DNA from: Gammaproteobacteria bacterium
GTDB lineage: Bacteria > Pseudomonadota > Gammaproteobacteria > CAJXQU01
DNA length: 64,000 nt
Direction of reading: 5' to 3'
NCBI GenBank assembly: GCA_026984775.1
Contig: JALSRM010000002.1
Location: 22,571 to 86,570, forward strand
Position 1 is the stretch's first letter. Each line of letters opens with the position of its first letter. Positions 56,826 through 64,000 of the stretch are shown one piece after another. A program made the position numbers and the translations under genes. Under the pieces are notes generated by a model. The model was given only the letters and a program-made list of their open reading frames with translations, was not told the DNA's origin and did not search any database.

Positions 56826-57281
56826 TTGAGTATGAAATCAATCATTCTGTTACTTTTAATACTTTTCTCATTCTCCGTGTATGCAGAATCGCAGGAGAGT
56901 GACCTCTATAATGAAACAATCTTCAATCAAGCCCAGCAACAGATTCTTTCCATGGAACTGGATGAACTGGATGATTTCAGGGAGTACCTTTCCAGTTGTG
57001 GCACGCACTCGGGCGGTGATATCAAACGTTTTTTTTGTGAACGCAGTACGCGTGCCTATGTTCTGAAATATGGCCAAGGTAAACCACTGGAGAAACTGAT
57101 TCTTGCCATGGCCGAGGTGGAATTCCTCATTGATCTCGTCGATCAGGCTGATGAGAAAGGGCAGGCGAGCGAGAAGATGAAAATGCAGGTGTTCAAAGAT
57201 CTCGATCGGTATATCGTCATCCGTGAAATGATGGAAAGTGCGATCAAGCAGGCCTATCAAAAACGATTGTCAAGGAAATGA
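56826..57281 (+). CDS. Small secreted protein of unknown function
   Basis: A 151-residue exported protein; the start is TTG 56826 or, more probably, ATG 56832. The signal peptide IILLLLILFSFSVYA ends before ESQES. The mature part is helical and charged, with two Cys (SSCGTHSGG and RFFCERSTR) that could pair. No family recognised. It follows the GGCT gene by 9 bases and ends ahead of a hairpin. Confidence 0.75.
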   Translation: MSMKSIILLLLILFSFSVYAESQESDLYNETIFNQAQQQILSMELDELDDFREYLSSCGTHSGGDIKRFFCERSTRAYVLKYGQGKPLEKLILAMAEVEFLIDLVDQADEKGQASEKMKMQVFKDLDRYIVIREMMESAIKQAYQKRLSRK

Positions 57282-57282
57282 A

Positions 57283-57304
57283 GGGGTGGACACCTGACCA
57301 CCCC
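57283..57304. terminator. Possible terminator between convergent genes
   Basis: GGGGTGG / CCACCCC form a perfect GC-rich 7-bp stem with an 8-nt loop. It lies between the small secreted protein and the end of the formate dehydrogenase gene. No good T-tract follows on either strand. Confidence 0.4.
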
Positions 57305-57325
57305 GTCAACAACTCTGATCTCTAC

Positions 57326-60103
57326 CTAACTTACCCTTTTTGCCAATTCTCCACCCGCCATGGCCTTAACTGCGCAGAACTTAAATTCCGGAATCTTGCC
57401 AAATGGATCGAGTGCTTCGTTGGTCAGCAAGTTAGCGGCAGCTTCATTGTAACAAAAGGCCATGAAGATGGTGCCTCTTTGGAGACCAATATCAGCACGG
57501 GCATATGCAGTGACTTTGCCACGTCTAGACTCAATGGTGACCAGCTCGCCCGGTTCCACACCCATTTCCTTCAGATCTTCTGGATGGATATTGACGACTG
57601 GATCAGGTTCTATGGCGTCGAGTTTACTGGCATGACGAGTCATACTGCCCGTATGCCAGTGCTCCAGCTGGCGACCGGTAATAAAGACAAACGGGAATTC
57701 ATTATCGGGAAGTTCATCCGCATGGATATAGACCGCAGGGACGAACAGACCACGTCCAGTCTTGGTCGGGAAACCATCGGTAAAGATGACAGGTGTACCG
57801 GGGTCGCCTTCATGCTCAAGCGGATAGGTCAGTGAATCGACTTCTTCGAGTCGCTCCCAGGTCATGCCAGCGATGCTTTGCATACACTGGCGCATTTCGT
57901 TGAATACGTCTTTCGGGCCTGAGTAGTTCCAGTCCAGCCCCATGCGTCTGGCAATCTCTTGGATCAGTTCCAGATCCTGTCGTGCTTCACCCGGTGGATC
58001 GACCACTTGGCGTCCCATCTGAACCCGGCGATCCGTGTTGGAGAAGGTGCCGGTTTTTTCGTAGAAGGCAGAGGCTGGCAGGATGACGTCGGCGAAGCCG
58101 GCGGTTTCCGTGAGGAAGATATCCTGTACGACAAGATGTTCGAGTCGCGTGAAGGCTTCGCGGGCATGGTTTTGATTTGGATCGGACATGGCCGGATTTT
58201 CACCCTCGATATACATACCCTTGACCTTGCCACCGTAGGCTGCATGTACCATTTCCACCGTCGTCAGGCCAGTCTCAGGGTCCAGCTCGATTCCCCAGAG
58301 TTCTTCGAATTTCTTTCTGATCTCAGGGTTTGTTACGGGTTGATAATCTGGATAAACCATCGGAATCAAGCCGACATCCGAAGCTCCTTGTACATTGTTC
58401 TGTCCCCGCAGTGGATGCAGACCGGTACCCGGCCGGCCGATCTGGCCCGTCATCAGTGCCATGGAGATCAGGCAGCGGGAGTTATCGGTACCATGAATGT
58501 GCTGTGAAATACCCATCCCCCACAGAATCATGGAAGCATTCGAGGTAGCATAGAGTCTTGCCACTTCACGAATGGTTTCGGCATCGATACCCACGATGGG
58601 TGCGACTTTTTCTGGAGAATAACTCTCAAGATGCTTCTTCATTTTATCGAAGCCTTCGGTGTATTTCTCGATATAGGCATCATTCTGTAGTCCTTCCTCA
58701 AGAATGGTATGCATGATGCCGTTGAGCAGGGCCACGTCGGTATCCGGCCGGAATTGCAGATAATGACTCGCGTAATGGGCGATGTCATTTCGCCTGGGAT
58801 CCATGACAATCAATTTAGTCCCGTTTTTTGCAGCATTCTTGATAAAGGAGGCGCCAACCGGGTGGTTGACTGTGGGGTTGGCCCCAATCAGTATGACAAC
58901 GTCAGCCAGAGCGACATCTTCCACTGGATTGGAGACCGCACCCGAACCGATGCATTCTAGTAGGGCCGCGACGGACGAAGCGTGACACAGACGGGTACAG
59001 TGATCGACGTTATTGCTGCCAAACCCAGTACGGACCAGCTTTTGGAACAGATAGGCCTCTTCATTACTTCCCTTGGCTGAACCTAAACCAGCCAAGGCTT
59101 TGGGACCATGTTCCTCGCGGATTTTCATCAGGCCAGAGGCCGCAAAATCCAACGCTTCTTCCCAGGTCGCCTCCCGAAAAACCTTGTCCACATCTGCCGG
59201 ATCCAGCAGTTCTGTCGTTTTCTTGACGCCTTCACGCCGGATCAACGGCTTGGTCAGCCGGAGCGGGTTATGGATATAGTCGAAACCGTATCGGCCCTTG
59301 ACACACAACCGGCCTTTGTTAGCTGGCCCTTCAGGCCGGCCTTCCGTATAGAGAATGCGGTTGTCCTTGACATGGTATTTGATCAGGCAGCCAACACCAC
59401 AATATGGGCAAGTGGAATCAACGGTCTTGTCCGGTTCAATAAGGCCCACGCCACCGGCCGGCATCAGTGCACCGGTAGGGCAGGCCTGGACACACTCACC
59501 GCAGGCGACACAGGTGGATTCACCCATGGGATCATCCAGATCGAAGACGATTTTTGAATGAGAACCACGATGGGCATAGCCGATGACATCATTACCTTCG
59601 ACTTCCCGGCAGGCACGAACACAGCGTGTGCACTGGATACAAGCATCAAGGTTGACCGCGATCGCGGGGTGGGAAAGATCGCATTCGGGTTCTTCGCGTT
59701 GACCAAAACGTGGCTTGGTAACGTTGAGCCTTTTGGCCCACATGTCGAGTTCAGACTGACGGGTATAGGGAGATTCCCCCTGCTCGGGCATATCCGAGAG
59801 TAGCAGCTCCACGACCAGCTGCTGGGACTTTCTCGCCCGTTCACTATCCGCCTTGACTTTCATCCCCTCACTGGGATAACGGCAGCAGGATGGGGCCAGC
59901 ACCCGTTCACCATCGATTTCCACCACACAGGCACGGCAGTTACCGTCGGCACGCATACCCTCTTTGTAACAGAGATGCGGGATCTCGATGCCTTCCCGTT
60001 TGGCAGCCTGGAGAATGGTTTCGCCTTCATAGGCCTCAATGTTCTTGCCGTCCAGCTCGAACGCTATTTTTTTGATATTCAGATCATCAGGACTTGCGGC
60101 CAC
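57326..60103 (-). CDS. NAD-dependent formate dehydrogenase, alpha (molybdopterin) subunit
   Basis: A 925-residue FdsA/FdhF-type subunit oxidising formate to CO2. The N-terminal [2Fe-2S] domain (CYKEGMRADGNCRACVVEID) and the two ferredoxin [4Fe-4S] clusters (CIQCTRCVRAC; CVACGECVQACPTGAL) are followed by the MGD domain, whose own [4Fe-4S] motif is CPYCGVGC. The active-site residue is Cys373 in TRLCHASSV, so this is the Cys and not the selenocysteine form. Later blocks include GMGISQHIHGTDN, HPLRGQNNVQGASD and GRQLEHWHTGSMTR. It is 4 bases downstream of the NuoEF-like gene. No fdhD or small FdsD subunit is in the window. Confidence 0.93.
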   Translation of the reverse strand: MAASPDDLNIKKIAFELDGKNIEAYEGETILQAAKREGIEIPHLCYKEGMRADGNCRACVVEIDGERVLAPSCCRYPSEGMKVKADSERARKSQQLVVELLLSDMPEQGESPYTRQSELDMWAKRLNVTKPRFGQREEPECDLSHPAIAVNLDACIQCTRCVRACREVEGNDVIGYAHRGSHSKIVFDLDDPMGESTCVACGECVQACPTGALMPAGGVGLIEPDKTVDSTCPYCGVGCLIKYHVKDNRILYTEGRPEGPANKGRLCVKGRYGFDYIHNPLRLTKPLIRREGVKKTTELLDPADVDKVFREATWEEALDFAASGLMKIREEHGPKALAGLGSAKGSNEEAYLFQKLVRTGFGSNNVDHCTRLCHASSVAALLECIGSGAVSNPVEDVALADVVILIGANPTVNHPVGASFIKNAAKNGTKLIVMDPRRNDIAHYASHYLQFRPDTDVALLNGIMHTILEEGLQNDAYIEKYTEGFDKMKKHLESYSPEKVAPIVGIDAETIREVARLYATSNASMILWGMGISQHIHGTDNSRCLISMALMTGQIGRPGTGLHPLRGQNNVQGASDVGLIPMVYPDYQPVTNPEIRKKFEELWGIELDPETGLTTVEMVHAAYGGKVKGMYIEGENPAMSDPNQNHAREAFTRLEHLVVQDIFLTETAGFADVILPASAFYEKTGTFSNTDRRVQMGRQVVDPPGEARQDLELIQEIARRMGLDWNYSGPKDVFNEMRQCMQSIAGMTWERLEEVDSLTYPLEHEGDPGTPVIFTDGFPTKTGRGLFVPAVYIHADELPDNEFPFVFITGRQLEHWHTGSMTRHASKLDAIEPDPVVNIHPEDLKEMGVEPGELVTIESRRGKVTAYARADIGLQRGTIFMAFCYNEAAANLLTNEALDPFGKIPEFKFCAVKAMAGGELAKRVS

Positions 60104-60107
60104 GTCT

Positions 60108-61808
60108 CTATCCTCGTTTGAATTCTTCAGGGAAATATTTCACTGCGCAGCGCAGTGGATTGGGAGCAGCTTGCCCAAGGCCACAGATTGATGCGTCTTC
60201 CATCACGCTGGCCAGTTCTTCCAGCAGTTCAAGATCCCACTTTTCTTTTTCCATAAGTTCAGCGGCTTTGGCTGTGCCGACACGGCAGGGCGTACACTGT
60301 CCACAGGATTCATCTTCAAAAAACTTCATCGCATTCAAAGCCAGATCTTTCGCGCTGTCTTTATGGGAAAAAATCATGACCGCAGCTGAACCGATGAAAC
60401 AGCCATACTCGTTTAGTGTGTCGAAGTCGAGCGGAATATCATCCATACTTGCAGGCAGGATGCCACCAGACGCACCACCGGGGAAGTAGCCATAGAACTC
60501 ATGCCCGTCCTGCATGCCACCACAATATTCGTCGATGAGTTCACGGATAGTGATACCGGCCGGTGCCAGATGTACACCTGGTTTTTTTACCCGACCACTG
60601 ACTGAGAATGAACGCAAGCCCTTACGGCCATGGCGTCCATGGGAGGTGAACCATTCCGGTCCTTTCTCAAGGATTTCACGTACCCAGTAGAGGGTTTCCA
60701 TGTTGTGTTCAAGGGTGGGACGGCCGAAAAGCCCCACTTCCGCCACATACGGTGGGCGGAGCCGCGGCATGCCCCGTTTGCCTTCGATGGATTCGATCAT
60801 CGCCGATTCCTCACCACAGATATAGGCACCCGCTCCACGGCGCAGATTTATCGTAGGTAGAGGATGTGAAAAAGGTGGGTTGGCCTGCAGTCGTTCCAAT
60901 TCCTGGCTTAATATTTTCCTAATGCCGGCGTATTCATCACGCAGGTAAATGTAGATTTCGTCTATCTCTACCGCCCAAGCAGCGATCAGCATGCCTTCGA
61001 GAAATCGGTGTGGATCGCGTTCCAGGTAGTAACGATCTTTGAAGGTTCCAGGTTCTCCTTCATCAATATTGACTGCCATGAGACGCGGGCCTTCATAGCC
61101 CCGTACGATTTTCCATTTGAGACCGGCGGGGAAGCCAGCACCACCGAGTCCGCGCAGACCAGAGTCTTCCATGGTTTTAATGACGGACTCTATGTCTTTC
61201 GTGCCGTCATAGCATGCTTCCAGAGTTCTGTAACCGTCCTGTTTGCAATAGTCGCCATAACCCAGGTAGTCGGTGGTTTTTGCTTCCGTTTTATTATTCT
61301 CTACTGCGCTGGTGACAGATTCTGTAGTTGCCTGATCGATCGGGTTTTGTCCAACGACTGCAACCGGTGCTTTTTCACAACGACCAACACAGGGGACCGC
61401 CTGCACACGTACACCATCGCCCAAGCCGGCCTTCAATGCGTTCATCAGTTCCCCTGAGCCTGCCAGATCACAGGAGACAGATTCACAGACCCGAACAGTC
61501 AATGGTGGTGGAGGTGTTTCGTTTTCCTTGATGACATCGAAGTGGTGGTAAAAGGTGGCAACTTCATAAACCTCTGCGGTGGAGAGGTTCATTTCATGGG
61601 CAAGCGCCACCAAGTGCTTTGCTGAAATATGATGGTAACGATCCTGGATTTTGTGGAGGTGCTCGATCAGCAGATCTTTTCTTCTGGGTTCATCACCAAG
61701 CAGGATTCTGATTTCGTCCAGAGCGGCAAGGTCGACCAACCGACCCTTGCCTACCATGCGTTTTTTCTTTGTACGACTTATATCAACGGTTGCCTCATTT
61801 GCAGCCAC
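60108..61808 (-). CDS. Formate dehydrogenase beta/gamma fusion (NuoE-NuoF-like NADH-binding subunit)
   Basis: A 566-residue fusion. Residues about 30-165 are a NuoE/FdsG-like thioredoxin-fold domain with the [2Fe-2S] ligands CESVSC and CVGRC. After a linker, residues about 200-566 are NuoF/FdsB: the FMN/NADH loops GLRGLGGAGFPAGLKW and DEGEPGTFKDR, GAYICGEESAMIESIEGKRG and the [4Fe-4S] motif CGQCTPCR with a distal Cys. It passes electrons from the alpha subunit to NAD+. In FDS enzymes of other bacteria gamma and beta are separate genes. It is transcribed first, from the 330-bp region shared with the LysR gene. Confidence 0.92.
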   Translation of the reverse strand: MAANEATVDISRTKKKRMVGKGRLVDLAALDEIRILLGDEPRRKDLLIEHLHKIQDRYHHISAKHLVALAHEMNLSTAEVYEVATFYHHFDVIKENETPPPPLTVRVCESVSCDLAGSGELMNALKAGLGDGVRVQAVPCVGRCEKAPVAVVGQNPIDQATTESVTSAVENNKTEAKTTDYLGYGDYCKQDGYRTLEACYDGTKDIESVIKTMEDSGLRGLGGAGFPAGLKWKIVRGYEGPRLMAVNIDEGEPGTFKDRYYLERDPHRFLEGMLIAAWAVEIDEIYIYLRDEYAGIRKILSQELERLQANPPFSHPLPTINLRRGAGAYICGEESAMIESIEGKRGMPRLRPPYVAEVGLFGRPTLEHNMETLYWVREILEKGPEWFTSHGRHGRKGLRSFSVSGRVKKPGVHLAPAGITIRELIDEYCGGMQDGHEFYGYFPGGASGGILPASMDDIPLDFDTLNEYGCFIGSAAVMIFSHKDSAKDLALNAMKFFEDESCGQCTPCRVGTAKAAELMEKEKWDLELLEELASVMEDASICGLGQAAPNPLRCAVKYFPEEFKRG

Positions 61809-62138
61809 GAGAGTACCCCCTCAATCAGTTTTATTGTTCAGCGTGCGGCCCCTTCTTCATCTATGAAAACTCAAGGCAGAAACCATGCCATGCTTTCACA
61901 AGAGCATGGTTTAATGTAATGCATGCCTACTATATAATTCAAATCATCATTATCAACAAAAACATCATAAAAAATGATGATTGACCATATTGATATTTAA
62001 TCCCAATTTTCTACCCTGTAAGAATGGATGTAAAGGGAGTTAATCGTTATTTTTAAAGTATCTCCTTAATAAATGCAGGGTTATTGATTAAGAGTATCTG
62101 GAACACAGATATCCACTTATTTTCACAGGGAGATCAAT
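61809..62138. promoter_or_regulatory. Divergent control region between formate dehydrogenase and LysR genes
   Basis: 330 bases with no gene, strongly AT-rich in the middle. It must contain promoters for both directions. Inside lie two candidate operator elements: ATAAT-10nt-ATTAT at 61934-61953, which also fits the LysR T-N11-A rule, and CATCAT-5nt-ATGATG at 61963-61979. Their proximity, about 10 bases apart, resembles the paired recognition and activation sites of LysR regulators. Confidence 0.5.
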
Positions 62139-63047
62139 GTGAAAAATATAAACCCCAACCAGCTGCTAACATTTGCAGTTGTTGCCCGAATGAAAAGTGT
62201 CACCCGGGCAGCAGAATACTTACATCTGGGGCAACCCGCGGTTTCTGGCCAGCTCAAGTTGCTGCAAGAACGCGTGGGCGAACCGCTCTACCATCGGAGA
62301 GGGCACCAGATTGAACTGACTCCGGTTGGCAGTGCACTTCTTGAGTATGCTGAAAAACTGGAGCATGCCATGCACCAAGCCTGTGACTATGTTCACCGGC
62401 TCCAGGAACTGGATACAGGGATTTTACGCATCGGCAGCACGATTACCATTACCAGCTATTTTCTGCCGGAATATCTGGTTATGTGCCAAACACGATTTCC
62501 AGGCATACAGATCTATATGAACACCGGTAACAGCCAAGAGATCATCGATCGGTTACCGGAGTTGGATCTCGGTTTTATCGAAGGGGTTGTTAAAGAGGAA
62601 AAGTTACCTGATGATTACGATCTTATCCCATGGCGGGATGACGAGATTGTACTGGTGGTCAGAAAAGATCACGAGCTCGTGGAAAAATACCCGGAGGGTG
62701 TTCCCTTGAGTGTCTTCAAGGAGTATCAAGTTATTTGGAGAGAACCTGAATCTGGAGCTAGGCAACTCATCGAAGAAACACTTGTCGAAGCAGGTATCAA
62801 CGCTCCGATCAACATCGAAGTGATGGGAGTGGCTGGAGTAATGGGTTCGGTTCGTGCGGGTCTAGGCATTGGGTTTGCATCTTTGCAAGCACTCAATCAT
62901 GCAAGTCCAGATTTGGTTCCTTTGCGGATCAAACCACCCGAAGGTCTGGTTTGGCACTTGAACCTGATCGCACCGCGTGAAGGATTACGATCAAGGGCGG
63001 TGCAGGCATTCATGCAGATCTGTAATGGCACACAGGAGCAAAGTTAA
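62139..63047 (+). CDS. LysR-family transcriptional regulator
   Basis: A 302-residue regulator. A GTG start is set by AGGGAG 6 nt upstream. The winged helix-turn-helix (about 5-65) reads NQLLTFAVVARMKSVTRAAE, then LGQPAVSGQLKLLQERVGEP. The effector domain (about 90-295) has the periplasmic-binding fold (GILRIGSTITITSYFLPEYL; GAGLGIGFASLQAL in the late half as VRAGLGIGFASLQALN). Divergent placement next to the formate dehydrogenase operon makes it the likely activator of that operon. The co-inducer is unknown; formate is a guess. Confidence 0.9.
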   Translation: MKNINPNQLLTFAVVARMKSVTRAAEYLHLGQPAVSGQLKLLQERVGEPLYHRRGHQIELTPVGSALLEYAEKLEHAMHQACDYVHRLQELDTGILRIGSTITITSYFLPEYLVMCQTRFPGIQIYMNTGNSQEIIDRLPELDLGFIEGVVKEEKLPDDYDLIPWRDDEIVLVVRKDHELVEKYPEGVPLSVFKEYQVIWREPESGARQLIEETLVEAGINAPINIEVMGVAGVMGSVRAGLGIGFASLQALNHASPDLVPLRIKPPEGLVWHLNLIAPREGLRSRAVQAFMQICNGTQEQS

Positions 63048-63156
63048 TATCAAGAAACGGAATCATAATTTGTTCATTGAAAAACAGTAGATTATGTGTT
63101 AAACGTGAATAGTTACATAAATTACTGTTTGGATCACCACTAGGGAACTTGGTATT

Positions 63157-64000
63157 TTGACATCAGGGACACATCCACGAGCACTTTCTGTCGAAATCAC
63201 GGTCCGTCAATTACGGAATGAGGTGCGCTATTTTGAACAACTGGCGAGTCAGTTTCCCGTCTATCAACGTAGCCTTCTTAAACACGCGGCAGATTGCCGG
63301 CAGATTGCTGAAGAAATCCAGCGAAGATTACTTTCCTCGAATCCGGAAATTCTTACCACATCCACAAAAACTGCCAATGTCTTTCTACTGGAAGGGCGCC
63401 GTCTACGACTAAAACTGAGGGTCAATCTGCTGCAACAAGAGGCCACAGGTCTGGCTCTGGAGGCTGGACGCTGGCCACCACTAAAAGATCAATTCAACCA
63501 GTTGGCAAAAGAGTGCCGGGAGCTGGTTTACCAGTGCAAGGAGAATATCAGCCGGGGATCATCAGCAGAGGTGGAAGAGTCGCTTCACAAAGTCAATTCA
63601 CTGAGGGAAAAGAGCATTCATCTCCGTATGCAACAGCGGCAAGAGCGGCGAATGGATGCAGTAAAAAGGCTGAAAAAACGGATCGAGAATCTTCATCAGG
63701 AATCCCGGATTCTGAAAGAGAAAAGTAGAGTACGTTCACCTTGGCAATCAAAATTCGGCCAATTATCGGAGCATTGTCTCCAGGCAGTGGCAAGACTGGA
63801 GGAAAGAGCTGAAACAGGCTCGTACACAGAAATCGAAAAAAGCATAGTTGCTGCAGATAATTTTCTAAAAAGGATCAGGACAAGCCAGAAAAAAACGGAA
63901 CTTCCTGAGCAGGCCGATCAGGAAGTTCAGGCCGATCAGGAAGTTCAGGCCGATCAGGAAGTTCAGGCCGATCAGGAAGTCATCGAAAACAATGCCGTTT
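63157..64000 (+). CDS. Coiled-coil protein, 3' end outside window
   Basis: A frame open from TTG 63157 to the last base (281 codons plus). The only upstream in-frame stop is TAA 63118, and AGGGAA lies about 9 nt before the TTG. The product is highly charged and helical, with no signal peptide and no hydrophobic segment. Stretches such as LREKSIHLRMQQRQERRMDA and KRLKKRIENLHQESRILKEK point to extended coiled coil. The last visible part has four hexapeptide repeats QADQEV encoded by an exact 18-bp repeat. I do not recognise a family in the visible part. The frame is long, continuous and coding-like, so I consider it real. Confidence 0.65.
   Translation, partial: MTSGTHPRALSVEITVRQLRNEVRYFEQLASQFPVYQRSLLKHAADCRQIAEEIQRRLLSSNPEILTTSTKTANVFLLEGRRLRLKLRVNLLQQEATGLALEAGRWPPLKDQFNQLAKECRELVYQCKENISRGSSAEVEESLHKVNSLREKSIHLRMQQRQERRMDAVKRLKKRIENLHQESRILKEKSRVRSPWQSKFGQLSEHCLQAVARLEERAETGSYTEIEKSIVAADNFLKRIRTSQKKTELPEQADQEVQADQEVQADQEVQADQEVIENNAV
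63910..63981 (+). repeat. 18-bp tandem repeat, four copies
   Basis: CAGGCCGATCAGGAAGTT is repeated at 63910, 63928, 63946 and 63964. Only the last base of the fourth copy differs (C for T). The unit is six codons (QADQEV) in frame with the coiled-coil gene. Sequence identity between copies implies recent expansion by slippage. Confidence 0.95.

Noticed and set aside
57278..57835. A 185-codon plus-strand frame opposite the end of the formate dehydrogenase gene
   Set aside because: Antisense to the conserved C-terminal domain of the alpha subunit; no independent coding signs.
58982..58990. Selenocysteine at the formate dehydrogenase active site
   Set aside because: The codon at the active site is TGT (Cys373), not TGA, so no selenocysteine insertion is needed.
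63910..63981. CRISPR-like repeat array
   Set aside because: The 18-bp units are directly adjacent with no spacers and are in frame within a coding sequence.

Overview
The window reads as ordinary chromosome of a free-living or facultatively host-associated gammaproteobacterium. Supporting signs are the gene orders rpsP-rimM-trmD-rplS, lepA-lepB-DUF4845-rnc-era-recO, pyrG-kdsA-eno-ftsB-ispD(-ispF) and ypjD next to a CorC/CNNM gene, together with FadL- and porin-type outer-membrane proteins. An NAD-type formate dehydrogenase with a divergent LysR regulator, two pseudoazurin-like cupredoxins and a c-type cytochrome suggest respiratory or lithotrophic flexibility. I cannot name the species. Base composition is near 50% GC by eye, with one clearly AT-richer island at about 38.2-41.4 kb. 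No tRNA, rRNA, CRISPR array or intact insertion sequence was seen.

Layout. 1-2.4 kb: the end of a SHOCT-domain protein and a porin, each followed by a clear terminator. 2.65-5.6 kb: fau on the minus strand, then the ribosomal/tRNA-methylation operon, whose L19 carries an unusual helix-hairpin-helix extension. 5.6-8.3 kb, minus strand: a DUF5335 protein, a GIY-YIG protein, a dicarboxylate/amino-acid symporter and fabI. 8.4-15.5 kb: a tightly overlapping operon for an Opp/Dpp-type peptide importer (binding protein, two permeases, double ATPase) that also contains an acyl-CoA thioesterase and a MESH1-like alarmone hydrolase. 15.7-19.4 kb: an outer-membrane barrel, a YfiR-like periplasmic protein and a membrane GGDEF-EAL protein. 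19.5-21.7 kb: a DUF6394 protein with a two-RCK potassium channel. 21.7-23.5 kb: a decayed secreted glycoside hydrolase. 23.6-29.1 kb: lepA to recO.

29.1-32.3 kb holds two paralogous cupredoxins, an MxaJ/XoxJ-like binding protein and an unknown periplasmic protein, which together look like a periplasmic redox module. 32.3-38.1 kb: a DMT permease and pyrG-kdsA-eno-ftsB-ispD. 38.3-41.4 kb: an AT-rich insertion between ispD and ispF, with a hydrolase-like/FG-GAP surface protein and a dead OmpA-like barrel gene. 42-46.7 kb, minus strand: a FadL-type channel and a 1031-residue HzsA-related cytochrome fused to an FG-GAP propeller. 46.9-52.7 kb: galE, cysC, a periplasmic unknown, a CNNM protein, ypjD, a small membrane-anchored unknown and a CMD-Rieske fusion. 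52.9-54.7 kb: an orphan FlaG-like protein and a secreted zinc protease with a broken C-terminal domain. 54.7-57.3 kb: DUF3581, rlmB, a GGCT-like gene and a periplasmic unknown. 57.3-63.0 kb: a two-gene formate dehydrogenase with its divergent LysR regulator. The window ends inside a coiled-coil gene carrying an 18-bp tandem repeat.

Most of the sequence is core chromosome. The accessory or unusual material lies at 21.7-23.5, 29.1-32.3, 38.3-46.7 and 52.9-54.7 kb. Function calls rest on motif and family recall without database searches.
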